A stretch of 18,457 nucleotides of DNA from positions 1 through 18,457 of the forward strand of contig DASYUM010000150.1 of the NCBI GenBank assembly GCA_036001225.1, read 5' to 3'. The notes under the pieces are model-generated. The model was not told where the DNA came from. It did not search any database and saw nothing but the letters and a program-made list of their open reading frames with translations. Every line of letters begins with the position of its first letter. The first letter of the stretch is position 1. Of this stretch, positions 1 through 7,429 are shown piece by piece. The DNA comes from DASYUM01 sp036001225 (GTDB taxonomy: Bacteria > Methylomirabilota > Methylomirabilia > Rokubacteriales > DASRDR01). Made by a program: the position numbers and the translations under genes.

Positions 1-50
1 GCATCTACGAGGCTGGCTTCGACAACTTGCGCAAGATGTTCGGGCGGTGA
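1..50 (+). CDS. C-terminal end of an unidentified protein (partial)
   Basis: The window opens inside a reading frame that ends in IYEAGFDNLRKMFGR followed by TGA at 48-50. Only 15 residues are visible, so the family cannot be named. The end is basic and looks like a normal soluble-protein C-terminus. It converges with the DppC-like gene on the other strand, whose stop lies only 11 bp away, leaving no room for a classical terminator between them. Confidence 0.5.
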   Translation, partial: IYEAGFDNLRKMFGR

Positions 51-61
51 GCGGGGACAGC

Positions 62-961
62 CTAGAGACGGCGCAGGCGGGGATCCAGGAAATCCCGGAG
101 GCTGTCGCCCACGACGTTGAACGCGATGGTCAGGCTCAGGATGGCGAGGCCGGGAAACGTCGCGATCCACCACTGGTCGAGGTAGCTCCGGCCGGCCGCG
201 ATCATCGAGCCCCACTCCGGCACCTCCGGCGGGGGCCCCAACCCCAGGAAGGAGAGCGCCGCGAACGTCAGGATCGCGTGACCCACGTCCAGCGTGGCGA
301 GGACGATGACGGACGAGACCACGTTGGGCACGATGTACCGGACCAGCACGCGGGCATCCGAGGCTCCCAGCGCGACGGCCACCTGCACGTACTCCCGCTC
401 CCGCGCCGCCAGCACGAGTCCCCGGACCAGGCGGGCGTAGGTCGGCCACCAGGCGACCATGATGGCGATCACCGCGTTCCGGATCCCGGCGCCGAGCGCC
501 GCCGTGATCACGAGAGCCAGGATCACGGTCGGGAAGGCGAGCATGAGATCGGTCGCCCGCATGACGGCCTCATCCACCCGGCGGCCGACGTAGCCGGCGA
601 CGCCGCCCACGACCGCCCCCACGAGCGCGGCCAACACGACGGCCGCGACCCCGACCGGGAGGGAGAGCCGGGCGCCGTAGAGGATGCGGCTCAGGACGTC
701 GCGCCCGAGGGCGTCGGTGCCGAGCCAGTGCGCGGGGCTCGGCGGAGCGAGGCGGCCGACGATGTCCTGCTGGAGCGGCGCGTACGGGGCGAGCAGCGGC
801 GCGGCCGCCGCCAGCGCGATCCAGAGCCCGACGACGCCGAGGGCGGCCAGGGCGAGGGGGGAACGCCGGAAGGGTAAGGGGATGGAGCGGCGGTGGCGCG
901 CCTCGGCCCCCGCGGCGAGGCGCACGGGGGCCTCGACGGCCGCCACCCCCGTCCGGCCCAT
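62..961 (-). CDS. ABC transporter permease, DppC/OppC family
   Basis: Inner-membrane permease of a peptide/nickel/opine-type (PepT) ABC importer, 299 aa, a normal length for DppC. A ~35-residue basic cytoplasmic leader precedes TM1 (about residues 37-58). The family motif HWLGTDALGRD sits at about 78-88, and the EAA loop that docks the ATPase is at about 189-213 (EYVQVAVALGASDARVL). The C-terminus ends DPRLRRL, as is usual for the family. Its ATG overlaps the stop of the upstream DppB-like gene by one base (TGATG at 963-959), implying translational coupling. It is the last gene of a minus-strand operon of binding protein, DppB and DppC; no DppD/DppF ATPase gene follows. The substrate cannot be read from the sequence. 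Confidence 0.93.
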   Translation of the reverse strand: MGRTGVAAVEAPVRLAAGAEARHRRSIPLPFRRSPLALAALGVVGLWIALAAAAPLLAPYAPLQQDIVGRLAPPSPAHWLGTDALGRDVLSRILYGARLSLPVGVAAVVLAALVGAVVGGVAGYVGRRVDEAVMRATDLMLAFPTVILALVITAALGAGIRNAVIAIMVAWWPTYARLVRGLVLAAREREYVQVAVALGASDARVLVRYIVPNVVSSVIVLATLDVGHAILTFAALSFLGLGPPPEVPEWGSMIAAGRSYLDQWWIATFPGLAILSLTIAFNVVGDSLRDFLDPRLRRL

Positions 962-1935
962 CAGCCCGCCACCTGAATGCGCGGGTCGATGAACGCGTAG
1001 GCGACGTCCACCAGCAGGTTGGCGAGGACGTAGACGGTCGCGACGACCATCCCGACCCCCATGATGGCCGGGAAGTCCAGCGACGTCGCGCTCCGGAAGG
1101 CGTAGAGCCCGAGTCCCGGCCAGGCGAAGACGCTCTCGATGATCACGGCCCCCGACAGGAGCCGGCCGAAGGAGAGCCCGATGACCGTCACCACCGGAAC
1201 GAGCGCGTTGCGGGCGGCGTGCCGCAGCGTCACCGCCCGCTCGTCGAGCCCCTTGGCCCGGGCCGTCCGCACGTAGTCCTCGCCCAGGACATCCAGCGTG
1301 CTCCCGCGCGTCAGCCGGGCCAGCACGCCGAGGTTATAGGTGGAGAGGACCACGGCCGGCAGCACCAGGTGGTGCAGGCTGTCGAGCGCCGCGTCGAGGC
1401 GGCCGGCCAGCACGGCGTCGAGGAGCAGGAACCCGGTGACCAGGGGGGGTGGCGACATGGTGGCGCTGAGCCGTCCGGGCGCCGGCGCCCATCCCAGTCG
1501 GGCATAGAAGACGACGAGCGCGACCAGCCCCAGCCAGAAGACCGGCATCGAGACGCCCACCAGCGACGCCACCCGCGTGAGCTGGTCCAGGAGGCTGTCC
1601 CGCCGCACCGCGGAGAGGATCCCCAGCGGGATCCCGACGAGGACGCTCAGCGCCATGGCCACCACCGCCAGCTCGATGGTCGCCGGAAAGCGCTGCTGGA
1701 GGTCGAGCAGGACCGGCTGGCGCGTCGAGATCGAGACCCCGAGGTTCCCCTGCAGCAGGTTCCAGAGGTAGATCCCGTACTGCGCGGGGAGCGGGCGGTC
1801 GAGGCCCCATTCGTGGCGGAAGGCGGCGACGATCTGGGGGTCGGCCGCGGCCTGCTCGCCCAGGTTGGCGGTGACGGGGTCGGCGGGGATGGCCTGGGAG
1901 AGGACGAAGCTCAGGAGGGTGATGCCGAGCAGCAT
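961..1935 (-). CDS. ABC transporter permease, DppB/OppB family
   Basis: Membrane permease partner of the DppC-like protein, 324 aa from the only in-frame ATG. Typical features are the periplasmic GLDRPLPAQYGIYLWNLLQGNLGVS segment (about residues 44-68), several hydrophobic helices and an EAA loop (YVRTARAKGLDERAVTLRH) near two-thirds of the protein. This ATG lies inside what should be TM1. Upstream, in frame back to the stop at 2038, residues LQLFVARRLLLLGP match the usual basic-then-hydrophobic DppB N-terminus. No ATG, GTG or TTG lies there, but a CTG at 1986-1984 follows GGTGGGGAG with 6-nt spacing. The true start may therefore be 1986 (341 aa); the canonical start is listed as the conservative choice. 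Confidence 0.9.
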   Translation of the reverse strand: MLLGITLLSFVLSQAIPADPVTANLGEQAAADPQIVAAFRHEWGLDRPLPAQYGIYLWNLLQGNLGVSISTRQPVLLDLQQRFPATIELAVVAMALSVLVGIPLGILSAVRRDSLLDQLTRVASLVGVSMPVFWLGLVALVVFYARLGWAPAPGRLSATMSPPPLVTGFLLLDAVLAGRLDAALDSLHHLVLPAVVLSTYNLGVLARLTRGSTLDVLGEDYVRTARAKGLDERAVTLRHAARNALVPVVTVIGLSFGRLLSGAVIIESVFAWPGLGLYAFRSATSLDFPAIMGVGMVVATVYVLANLLVDVAYAFIDPRIQVAG

Positions 1936-2037
1936 CGGCCCGAGCAGCAGCAGGCGTCGGGCGACGAAGAGCTGGAGGCCTCTCAGGGCGGTCTCCCCAC
2001 CGAGGCGCGAATCGGAGGGACCCGATTCATCCGCGCG

Positions 2038-3618
2038 TTACTTGCTCACCGTCCAGAAATCCACCCCCCACACGCTGTTGAACGTCACGCCCTGCACGTT
2101 GGCGCGGAAGGCGTATGGCACCGCGGGCTGGAAGAGCGGCGCGTAGGGGCCGACCTGGGCCAGCCGCTCTTCGAACCTCCGGTAGAGGGCGGCGCCCTTC
2201 CCCGGGTCGGCCTCCGTCTCGGCGTCGGCCGCCAGCTGGGCGAGCTCCCGCGCCTCCGGGCTCGCCTCCGCCGGCCAACCCGCGCGCTTCCCCACGGTCC
2301 GCCCGGGGGCGTACACGAGGAAGTTCTGCCCGTCCGGGTAATCCGCCGCCCAGCTCCAGACGCCGAGCTGGTTCTTCCCGTCGCGGTAGAGCTGGAGGGC
2401 CGTCGTCCGTGGGAGGCCGTTCAGGGCAATCGCGATCCCCACCGCCGCGAGGTCGGCCTGGACCTTCTGGGCCAGGAGGTTCATCTGGACGCCCCAGATC
2501 GTCGAATCGCTGGCGTAGGTGATGGCGCCCTTCACCTCGCCGAGGTTCGCCTCCCGCAGGAGCGCCTTGGCCTTGTCGCGATCGGTCCGGACCGCCTGCC
2601 GGGGATCGAGGGACCCCGGGAAGGTCGTGGGAATGACGCCGGCCAGCCGCACCGCCCCCGGCCCGGCCATGGCCAGGATGCCGTCGTAGTCGAGGGCGTA
2701 GCGCACGGCCTGCTGCACCTTCGGGTTCGCGAAGGGCCCGCCGATCTGCGGGTTGTTGTTCATCAGCAGGTAGAATGTCGTCGCCGCCGGGCTCGTCTTC
2801 GTCATGACGCCGGCCGCGCTCCGCAGCGCCTTCATCTGGTCCTGGTCGAGCCCGGTCGCGATGTCGAGGTCGCCTCGCTCGAGCTGGAGCTTCTGGGTGG
2901 CCGGCTCCGTGATGTTCCGGATCACGATGCGGTCGAGCTTGGGGGCGCCCCGCCAGTGAGTCGGGTTCTTGACGAGCACGACTTCCTGGTCCGGGACGTA
3001 GCGCTCGAGGACGTAGGCCCCGGTGCCGGCGGACTGGCTGTGCAGGAAGCTCTCCGCCTTGTCCCGGTCCTTGGCGTTCGTGCTGGCGTCGCCGCCCTTC
3101 TGCATGAGCAGCTTGCTGTCGAGCGCGGCCAGGCTCGAGCTGGCCAGGATCGGGAGCAGGGCCGGGTTCGGCGCCCGGAGCCTCAGCACCACCGTGGCGG
3201 GGTCGGGAGCGAGCACGTCGTCGACCGAGTTGAGAAAGAAGGCGGGGTTGTTCTTGAGGTTCTTCACGCGGTCGAGCGACCACTTCACGTCGGCCGACGT
3301 GAGGGGGTTCCCGCTGCCGAACTTCACGTTTCGCCGGAGGTGGAAGGTGTAGGTCTTGCCCTCGTCGGAAATCTTCCAGTCGGTCGCCAGCGAGGGCTTG
3401 GGCGTGGTCAGGTCCTCGCCGTCGAAGGTGACGAGCGAATCGTACACGGAGTGGTTGATCATGTTGCTGGTGGTCTCGATCGTCCGGCCGGGGTCGAGGC
3501 TCTTGATGATGAAGCTGGAGCCGACCACCAGGGTCTTTTCCGCGGCGTCGGCCGCGGAGGGCGCGGCGATCCCGAGCGCCAGCACCAGGCCGGCGAGCCG
3601 AAGAATGCATGTGTTCAT
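2038..3618 (-). CDS. Extracellular solute-binding protein, family 5 (DppA/OppA-like)
   Basis: Periplasmic binding protein delivering substrate to the adjacent DppB/DppC-like permeases, 526 aa, normal for SBP_bac_5. The ATG at 3618 is preceded by an AGGGGGA Shine-Dalgarno about 7 nt away. Residues 1-26 form a signal peptide (hydrophobic stretch LRLAGLVLALGIAAPS, cleavage likely after AADA). The mature protein starts with the family pattern TLVVGSS...SLDPGRTIE and has YDSLVTFDG, PSLATDWKISDEGKTYTFHLRRNVKF and a later segment on trial coupling of the two lobes (KVQQAVRYALDYDGI). It is the first gene of the minus-strand operon and is separated from the DppB-like gene by 52-102 bp depending on that gene's start. 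Ligand class is unknown; peptides, opines, nickel chelates or glycosides are all possible in this family. Confidence 0.93.
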   Translation of the reverse strand: MNTCILRLAGLVLALGIAAPSAADAAEKTLVVGSSFIIKSLDPGRTIETTSNMINHSVYDSLVTFDGEDLTTPKPSLATDWKISDEGKTYTFHLRRNVKFGSGNPLTSADVKWSLDRVKNLKNNPAFFLNSVDDVLAPDPATVVLRLRAPNPALLPILASSSLAALDSKLLMQKGGDASTNAKDRDKAESFLHSQSAGTGAYVLERYVPDQEVVLVKNPTHWRGAPKLDRIVIRNITEPATQKLQLERGDLDIATGLDQDQMKALRSAAGVMTKTSPAATTFYLLMNNNPQIGGPFANPKVQQAVRYALDYDGILAMAGPGAVRLAGVIPTTFPGSLDPRQAVRTDRDKAKALLREANLGEVKGAITYASDSTIWGVQMNLLAQKVQADLAAVGIAIALNGLPRTTALQLYRDGKNQLGVWSWAADYPDGQNFLVYAPGRTVGKRAGWPAEASPEARELAQLAADAETEADPGKGAALYRRFEERLAQVGPYAPLFQPAVPYAFRANVQGVTFNSVWGVDFWTVSK

Positions 3619-3674
3619 CGCGGGTCCCCCTTCACGACGGCGGATCGAGGTAGGCCGGTCAGGCGGCGGCCCGT

Positions 3675-3705
3675 ATACTAGCACGCCGCTGCGCGGTCCG
3701 TGCAA
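3675..3705 (-). promoter_or_regulatory. Possible sigma-70-type promoter for the DppA-like operon
   Basis: Read on the minus strand, TTGCAC (3705-3700) is followed after 19 nt by TAGTAT (3680-3675), with a TG one base upstream of the latter (extended -10 pattern TGCTAGTAT). Transcription would start near 3668, giving a ~50-nt leader before the binding-protein ATG. This A+T island stands out in an otherwise very G+C-rich divergent region. The spacing is longer than ideal, so the call is tentative. Confidence 0.3.
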
Positions 3706-3789
3706 GGGGCGCCCGGGGCCAGCGGCCGGTCGGCTTCCCGGCCGCCCGCCCCTGATGTATGGTGTCGGCACGCGAAAGGAGGCGGCACC

Positions 3790-4621
3790 ATGGGAGACGG
3801 AGCGATGGCTCACGACGCAGTCACCCGGCGTCGGTTCGTGCTTGGCGGCGGGATGCTCCTGGCCGGCATCCTGGTCGGACGTCGGGCGGCCGCCCAGGCG
3901 CCGGCCTCGGCGGGGGCGGCGGCCGCGCAGCTCGTCGAAGACCTGGTGGCCGCCAACCGCATCCTGGCCGACCAGGGGGTCGTGGACGGCTACGGCCACG
4001 CGAGTGTCCGCCACGATCGCGACGCCAACCGGTACCTGATGTCGCGCTCGCTTCGCCCCCGAGCTGGTGACCGCCGCCGACATCCTGGAGTACGACCTCG
4101 ACTCGAACGCGGTCGATCCGCAAGGCCGCGCGCTCTTCATCGAGCGGTTCATCCACGGCGAGATCTACAAGGCTCGGCCCGAGGTGAAGGCCATCGTGCA
4201 CAACCACTCGCCGTCGGTGATCCCGTTCGGCGTGAGCGGGCAGCCGCTCCGGCCGCTCTACCACATGAGCGCCTTCCTGGGCGGCGGCGTCCCCCTGTTC
4301 GAGATCCGGGACGCCGGCGGCATGACCGACATGCTCGTCCGCAACCCCGCCCTCGGCCAGGCCCTGGCCCGGACGCTCGGCAACCGCCCGGTCGCCCTCA
4401 TGCGCGGCCACGGCGCGGTAGTGGTGGGCCCGTCCATCCAGGTGGCGGTCTTCCGCAGCGTCTACACCGAGATGAACGCGCGCCTCCAGGCCCAGGCCAT
4501 GGCTCTCGGCCAGAACGTCAACTACCTCCAGCCGGAAGAGGCCCAGAAGGCGGAGGCGTCGGTGACCGGCACCATCGGGCGGCCCTGGGAGCTGTGGAAG
4601 AAGAAGGCGATGGCGAAGTAG
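3790..4621 (+). pseudogene. Class II aldolase/adducin family protein with Tat signal, frameshifted
   Basis: Two adjacent frames together encode one class II aldolase/adducin-like protein of about 277 aa. The ATG at 3790 has a strong AAAGGAGG Shine-Dalgarno 7 nt upstream. Residues 13-34 carry a twin-arginine signal (TRRRFVLGG plus hydrophobic stretch; cleavage near AAAQA). The first frame runs through GYGHASVRHD and ends usefully at MSRSL. After one extra base within 4051-4054 the second frame continues APELVTAADILEYDLD, then VHNHSPSVIPF and MRGHGAVVVG, which hold the expected zinc-ligand histidines. The normal continuation would be SRSLAPELVTAADI. A GTG at 4067 could start a separate 184-aa product, but it would lack the N-terminal half of the fold. 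The break may be a true mutation or a sequencing/assembly error. The stop lies 2 bp before the MetE-like start, so the two genes were probably co-transcribed. Confidence 0.85.
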
Positions 4622-4623
4622 CC

Positions 4624-5652
4624 ATGCTGTTCCCGACGACGCTGGTCGGCAGCTACCCCCAGCCCGACTGGCTGATCGACCGCCAGAAGCTGGCCGGCCG
4701 CTTCCCGCCCCGCGTGCGGGCCCGGGAGCTGTGGCGCATCCCCGACCCCTGGCTCCGGCAAGCGCAGGACGACGCGACGTTACTGGCCATCCGCGCCCAG
4801 GAGGACGCGGGGCTCGACATCATCACCGACGGCGAGATCCGGCGCGAGAGCTACTCGAACCGCTTCGCCACCGGCCTCGACGGCATCGACATCGACCACC
4901 CCGGCACCGCGCTCGACCGCTCGGGCCATCCGAACCCGGTGCCGCGCATCGTGAGGCCGATCCGTCGCACCCGGCCCGTCGAGGTCGAGGACGTGCGGTT
5001 CCTGCGCGCCCACACCACGAAGCCGATCAAGATGACGGTGCCCGGTCCGTTCACGATGAGCCAGCAGGCGCAGAACGACCACTATCCGAGCGAGGAGGCG
5101 GCGGCCCTGGATTACGCGGTCGCGGTCAACGCGGAGATCCGCGACCTCTTCGCGGCCGGGGCCGACGTCGTGCAGATCGACGAGCCGTACATGCAGGCGC
5201 GGCCGGACAAGGCGCGCCAGTTCGGGCTGCGGGCCCTCAACCAGGCGCTGGAGGGCATCACCGGCACCACCGCCGTCCACATCTGCTTCGGCTACGCCGC
5301 GATCATCCACCAGCGGCCGGCCGGCTACTCGTTCCTGCCCGAGCTCGCCGGGTGCGCCTGTCGCCAGGTCTCGATCGAGACGGCCCAGGCCAACCTCGAC
5401 TGCGCGGTGCTGGCCACGCTCCCCGACAAGCAGATCATGGTGGGGTGCCTCGACCTCAACGACATGACGGTCGAGACGCCGGAGACGGTCGTCGCCCGGA
5501 TCCGGCGCGCGCTGCCCTACGTCAAGCCGGAGAACGTCATCCTGGCGCCGGATTGCGGGATGAAATACCTGCCGCGCGAGGTGGCCTTCGGCAAGATGCG
5601 GGCGATGGCGGCGGCAGCGAAGCGGCTCCGGGCCGAGCTCGGCGGGCGATGA
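4624..5652 (+). CDS. MetE-like (cobalamin-independent methionine synthase C-terminal domain) protein
   Basis: Single-domain protein of 342 aa matching the C-terminal catalytic TIM barrel of MetE (PF01717), without the N-terminal half of true MetE (~750 aa). It opens with LFPTTLVGSYPQP, typical of the family. Zinc and thiol-activation residues are present: His219 and Cys221 in VHICFG, Glu252 in SIETAQ and Cys311 in APDCG. Other family motifs are ITDGEIRRESY near residue 79 and VQIDEPYM near 183. Such stand-alone proteins transfer methyl or other groups to or from thiols, or act in catabolism of methylated compounds; the natural substrate is not evident. The ATG lies 2 bp after the aldolase stop, so it is probably translated from the same message. 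Confidence 0.88.
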   Translation: MLFPTTLVGSYPQPDWLIDRQKLAGRFPPRVRARELWRIPDPWLRQAQDDATLLAIRAQEDAGLDIITDGEIRRESYSNRFATGLDGIDIDHPGTALDRSGHPNPVPRIVRPIRRTRPVEVEDVRFLRAHTTKPIKMTVPGPFTMSQQAQNDHYPSEEAAALDYAVAVNAEIRDLFAAGADVVQIDEPYMQARPDKARQFGLRALNQALEGITGTTAVHICFGYAAIIHQRPAGYSFLPELAGCACRQVSIETAQANLDCAVLATLPDKQIMVGCLDLNDMTVETPETVVARIRRALPYVKPENVILAPDCGMKYLPREVAFGKMRAMAAAAKRLRAELGGR

Positions 5653-5743
5653 CCGTGCCGACATCGGCACCCACGAGATCCTGATCGCACCGCCGACGAT
5701 CGCCGTCTACTTCCTTCAGGTGAAGCGCTGAGAGGAGGAGGCC

Positions 5744-6028
5744 ATGGCCTTGGTCAGCGGGTCTCACACGGTTTTGATCTTCACCCAGTTGCAGTTCATC
5801 GGCGACTTCACCCGTTGGAGCGGAACCGTGATGATCGGATACACCCCGAATAAAGACTCCGAGCTCATCGTGGTGACGGAGGACACCCAGGGCAACAAGA
5901 CGACGCACTGGTTCAAGCTCGAGAAGGATCGGGAGGTCTGGGTGAACTACAACGAGGTCCCTGAGGTCCACATCCCCGCCATCTGTGTGAAGCGCGCGGC
6001 CGGCGACAAGATGACGTGCAAAGGGTAA
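5744..6028 (+). CDS. Hypothetical 94-aa protein
   Basis: Family not recognised. The ATG follows a very strong GAGAGGAGGAGG Shine-Dalgarno, which supports real translation. The 94-aa product has no signal peptide or transmembrane helix. It looks like a small beta-rich protein: LIFTQLQFIGDFTRWSGTVMIGY, then ELIVVTEDTQGN and HWFKLEKDREVWVNYNEV, with two cysteines in the last third (ICVKR and MTCKG). Base composition is visibly less G+C-rich than its neighbours (for example ACCCCGAATAAAGAC), suggesting a different history. It sits 91 bp after the MetE-like gene and converges on the FAD oxidoreductase gene. Confidence 0.65.
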   Translation: MALVSGSHTVLIFTQLQFIGDFTRWSGTVMIGYTPNKDSELIVVTEDTQGNKTTHWFKLEKDREVWVNYNEVPEVHIPAICVKRAAGDKMTCKG

Positions 6029-6034
6029 CCCACG

Positions 6035-6085
6035 CTACGACCAGCCGGGCATCGTAGAGCCCGGCCCCGGGCGGTTGCGGCCCGG
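6035..6085. terminator. Hairpin cluster between convergent genes (possible bidirectional terminator)
   Basis: Between the stops at 6028 (+) and 6092 (-) lie several inverted repeats. GCCGGGC (6044-6050) pairs with GCCCGGC (6059-6065) over an 8-nt loop. An alternative stem, CTACGA (6035-6040) with TCGTAG (6052-6057), is mutually exclusive with it. CCGGGC (6067-6072) pairs with GCCCGG (6080-6085). No U-tract follows on either strand, so this is a structural guess rather than a textbook intrinsic terminator. Confidence 0.4.
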
Positions 6086-6091
6086 CGGCGA

Positions 6092-7429
6092 TCAGCGCCG
6101 GCGGTCGGTGAGGTTGTAGAGGACATAGGCGCCGGCCAGGTAGAGCTGCCGCAGGATGGGCAGCGGGAAGCGCGGGAGGGGCGCCGCCGTGAGCGGCGTG
6201 TCGCGGGCCACGTCCTTGCCGGCCGCGAGGTCGGCGGCCAGGCCGCCGCAGTAGGTCGCCATCGCCACCCCGCTCCCCATGTAGGCGAGGGCGTAGGCGA
6301 CGCTCGGGTCCCCGTCCGCGGTGCCGACGTGGGGCGTGAGGTCGTAGGCGAGACAGACCTTCCCGTACCAGAAAGACTCGCTTCCCAGACCCTGCAGCAC
6401 CGGGAACTTCTCGGCCAGCCGGGCCTCGAGCCAGCGCCGGCGGCGCTCGAGCGTGCCGGCGCTGTTCACGATCCCGGCCCGCCCGCCGAAGAGCATCCGG
6501 TCGTCCGGCAGCCGGCGCCAGTAGAAGAGGAGCTTCCGCGTGTCGGCGTAGACCTGCGTCGTGAGCATCCCGATCGCCCGCCACTCAGCGGCGGTAAGCG
6601 GGCGGGTCACGATGATGTTGCTGGTCGCCGGCAGCGTGCGGCCGCCGAGGAAAGGGTGCAGACCCTCCGGCGTATAGCCGTTGGTCGCCATCACGACCCG
6701 GCGGGCGCGCACGGTCCCCCCTGGCGTCGAGAGGTGATGCCACCCGCCGTCCCGCTGCCAGGCTAGCACGGGCGAGCGATCGCAGAGCCGGGCGCCGCGC
6801 CGGAGTGCCGCCGCCGCCAGACCGCGGACGTAGCGCATCGGGTGGAGGCCGAAGGCGTCACGGAGCCGGAGCGCCCCGTGGGCCGAGGGCCCGCGCAGGT
6901 AGCCGTCGGCCTCCAGGGCGGCGCGGTCCAGGACGGCGACGCCGTCGTAGCCGAGCGGATCGCGGTAGAGCGCCGCCCGCTGGCGCAAGTCGGCGAGCTC
7001 CCGGGGCCGGTGGGCGACGACCAGGTAGCCGGGCGGCTGAGGCTGGCAGTCGATCTCCTCGGTGGCGATCAGCTCGCGCACCGTCTCGACTGCCTCCAGG
7101 CCGACCCGGATCGAGCTCCGGGCCGCGTCGAGCCCCCAGCGCCGGATGCGCTCGGCGAGCGGGACCTTCCCGAGCGTGAACGACGCGAACCCGCCGTTCC
7201 GGCCGCTCGCGCCCCACCCGACGCGGTGGGACTCGAGGACCAGCGTGTCGAGGCCGTACGTCCCGGCCAGGCGGCGGGCGGCGGCCAGACCCGTGTAGCC
7301 GCCGCCGATGACCGCGACCTCGACCGTGCGGTCGCCGGCAAGCGGCGTCACGCCGTCCGGCTCGGGCCCACCGGTCGTGACCCAGTAGGACGGCAGATGC
7401 GGCTGCGGGGTCCAGTCGTCGGGGCTCAT
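6092..7429 (-). CDS. FAD-dependent amine oxidoreductase, DAO/OrdL-PuuB-like
   Basis: 445-aa flavoprotein of the D-amino-acid-oxidase/glycine-oxidase family (COG0665 type). The Rossmann FAD motif VAVIGGGYTGLAAA lies at about residues 38-51, the acidic ribose-binding residue is in LVLES (about 66), and the diagnostic GWGASGRNGGF at 71-81 resembles gamma-glutamylputrescine oxidase and OrdL. A C-terminal flavin contact is visible in YMGSGVAMA. The family oxidises secondary or primary amines (sarcosine, gamma-glutamylputrescine and similar) to imines with peroxide or electron release. The ATG at 7429 overlaps the stop of the upstream M24-fold gene by 4 bp (ATGA), so the two are translationally coupled and probably act in sequence. 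A longer reading frame upstream lies within the M24 gene and is not used. Confidence 0.9.
   Translation of the reverse strand: MSPDDWTPQPHLPSYWVTTGGPEPDGVTPLAGDRTVEVAVIGGGYTGLAAARRLAGTYGLDTLVLESHRVGWGASGRNGGFASFTLGKVPLAERIRRWGLDAARSSIRVGLEAVETVRELIATEEIDCQPQPPGYLVVAHRPRELADLRQRAALYRDPLGYDGVAVLDRAALEADGYLRGPSAHGALRLRDAFGLHPMRYVRGLAAAALRRGARLCDRSPVLAWQRDGGWHHLSTPGGTVRARRVVMATNGYTPEGLHPFLGGRTLPATSNIIVTRPLTAAEWRAIGMLTTQVYADTRKLLFYWRRLPDDRMLFGGRAGIVNSAGTLERRRRWLEARLAEKFPVLQGLGSESFWYGKVCLAYDLTPHVGTADGDPSVAYALAYMGSGVAMATYCGGLAADLAAGKDVARDTPLTAAPLPRFPLPILRQLYLAGAYVLYNLTDRRR

Noticed and set aside
1219..3681. An 820-codon open frame on the + strand
   Set aside because: It lies antisense to the DppB-like and binding-protein genes, is dominated by Arg/Gly/Pro/His/Glu and has no domain. 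It is a frame kept open by high-G+C codon bias.
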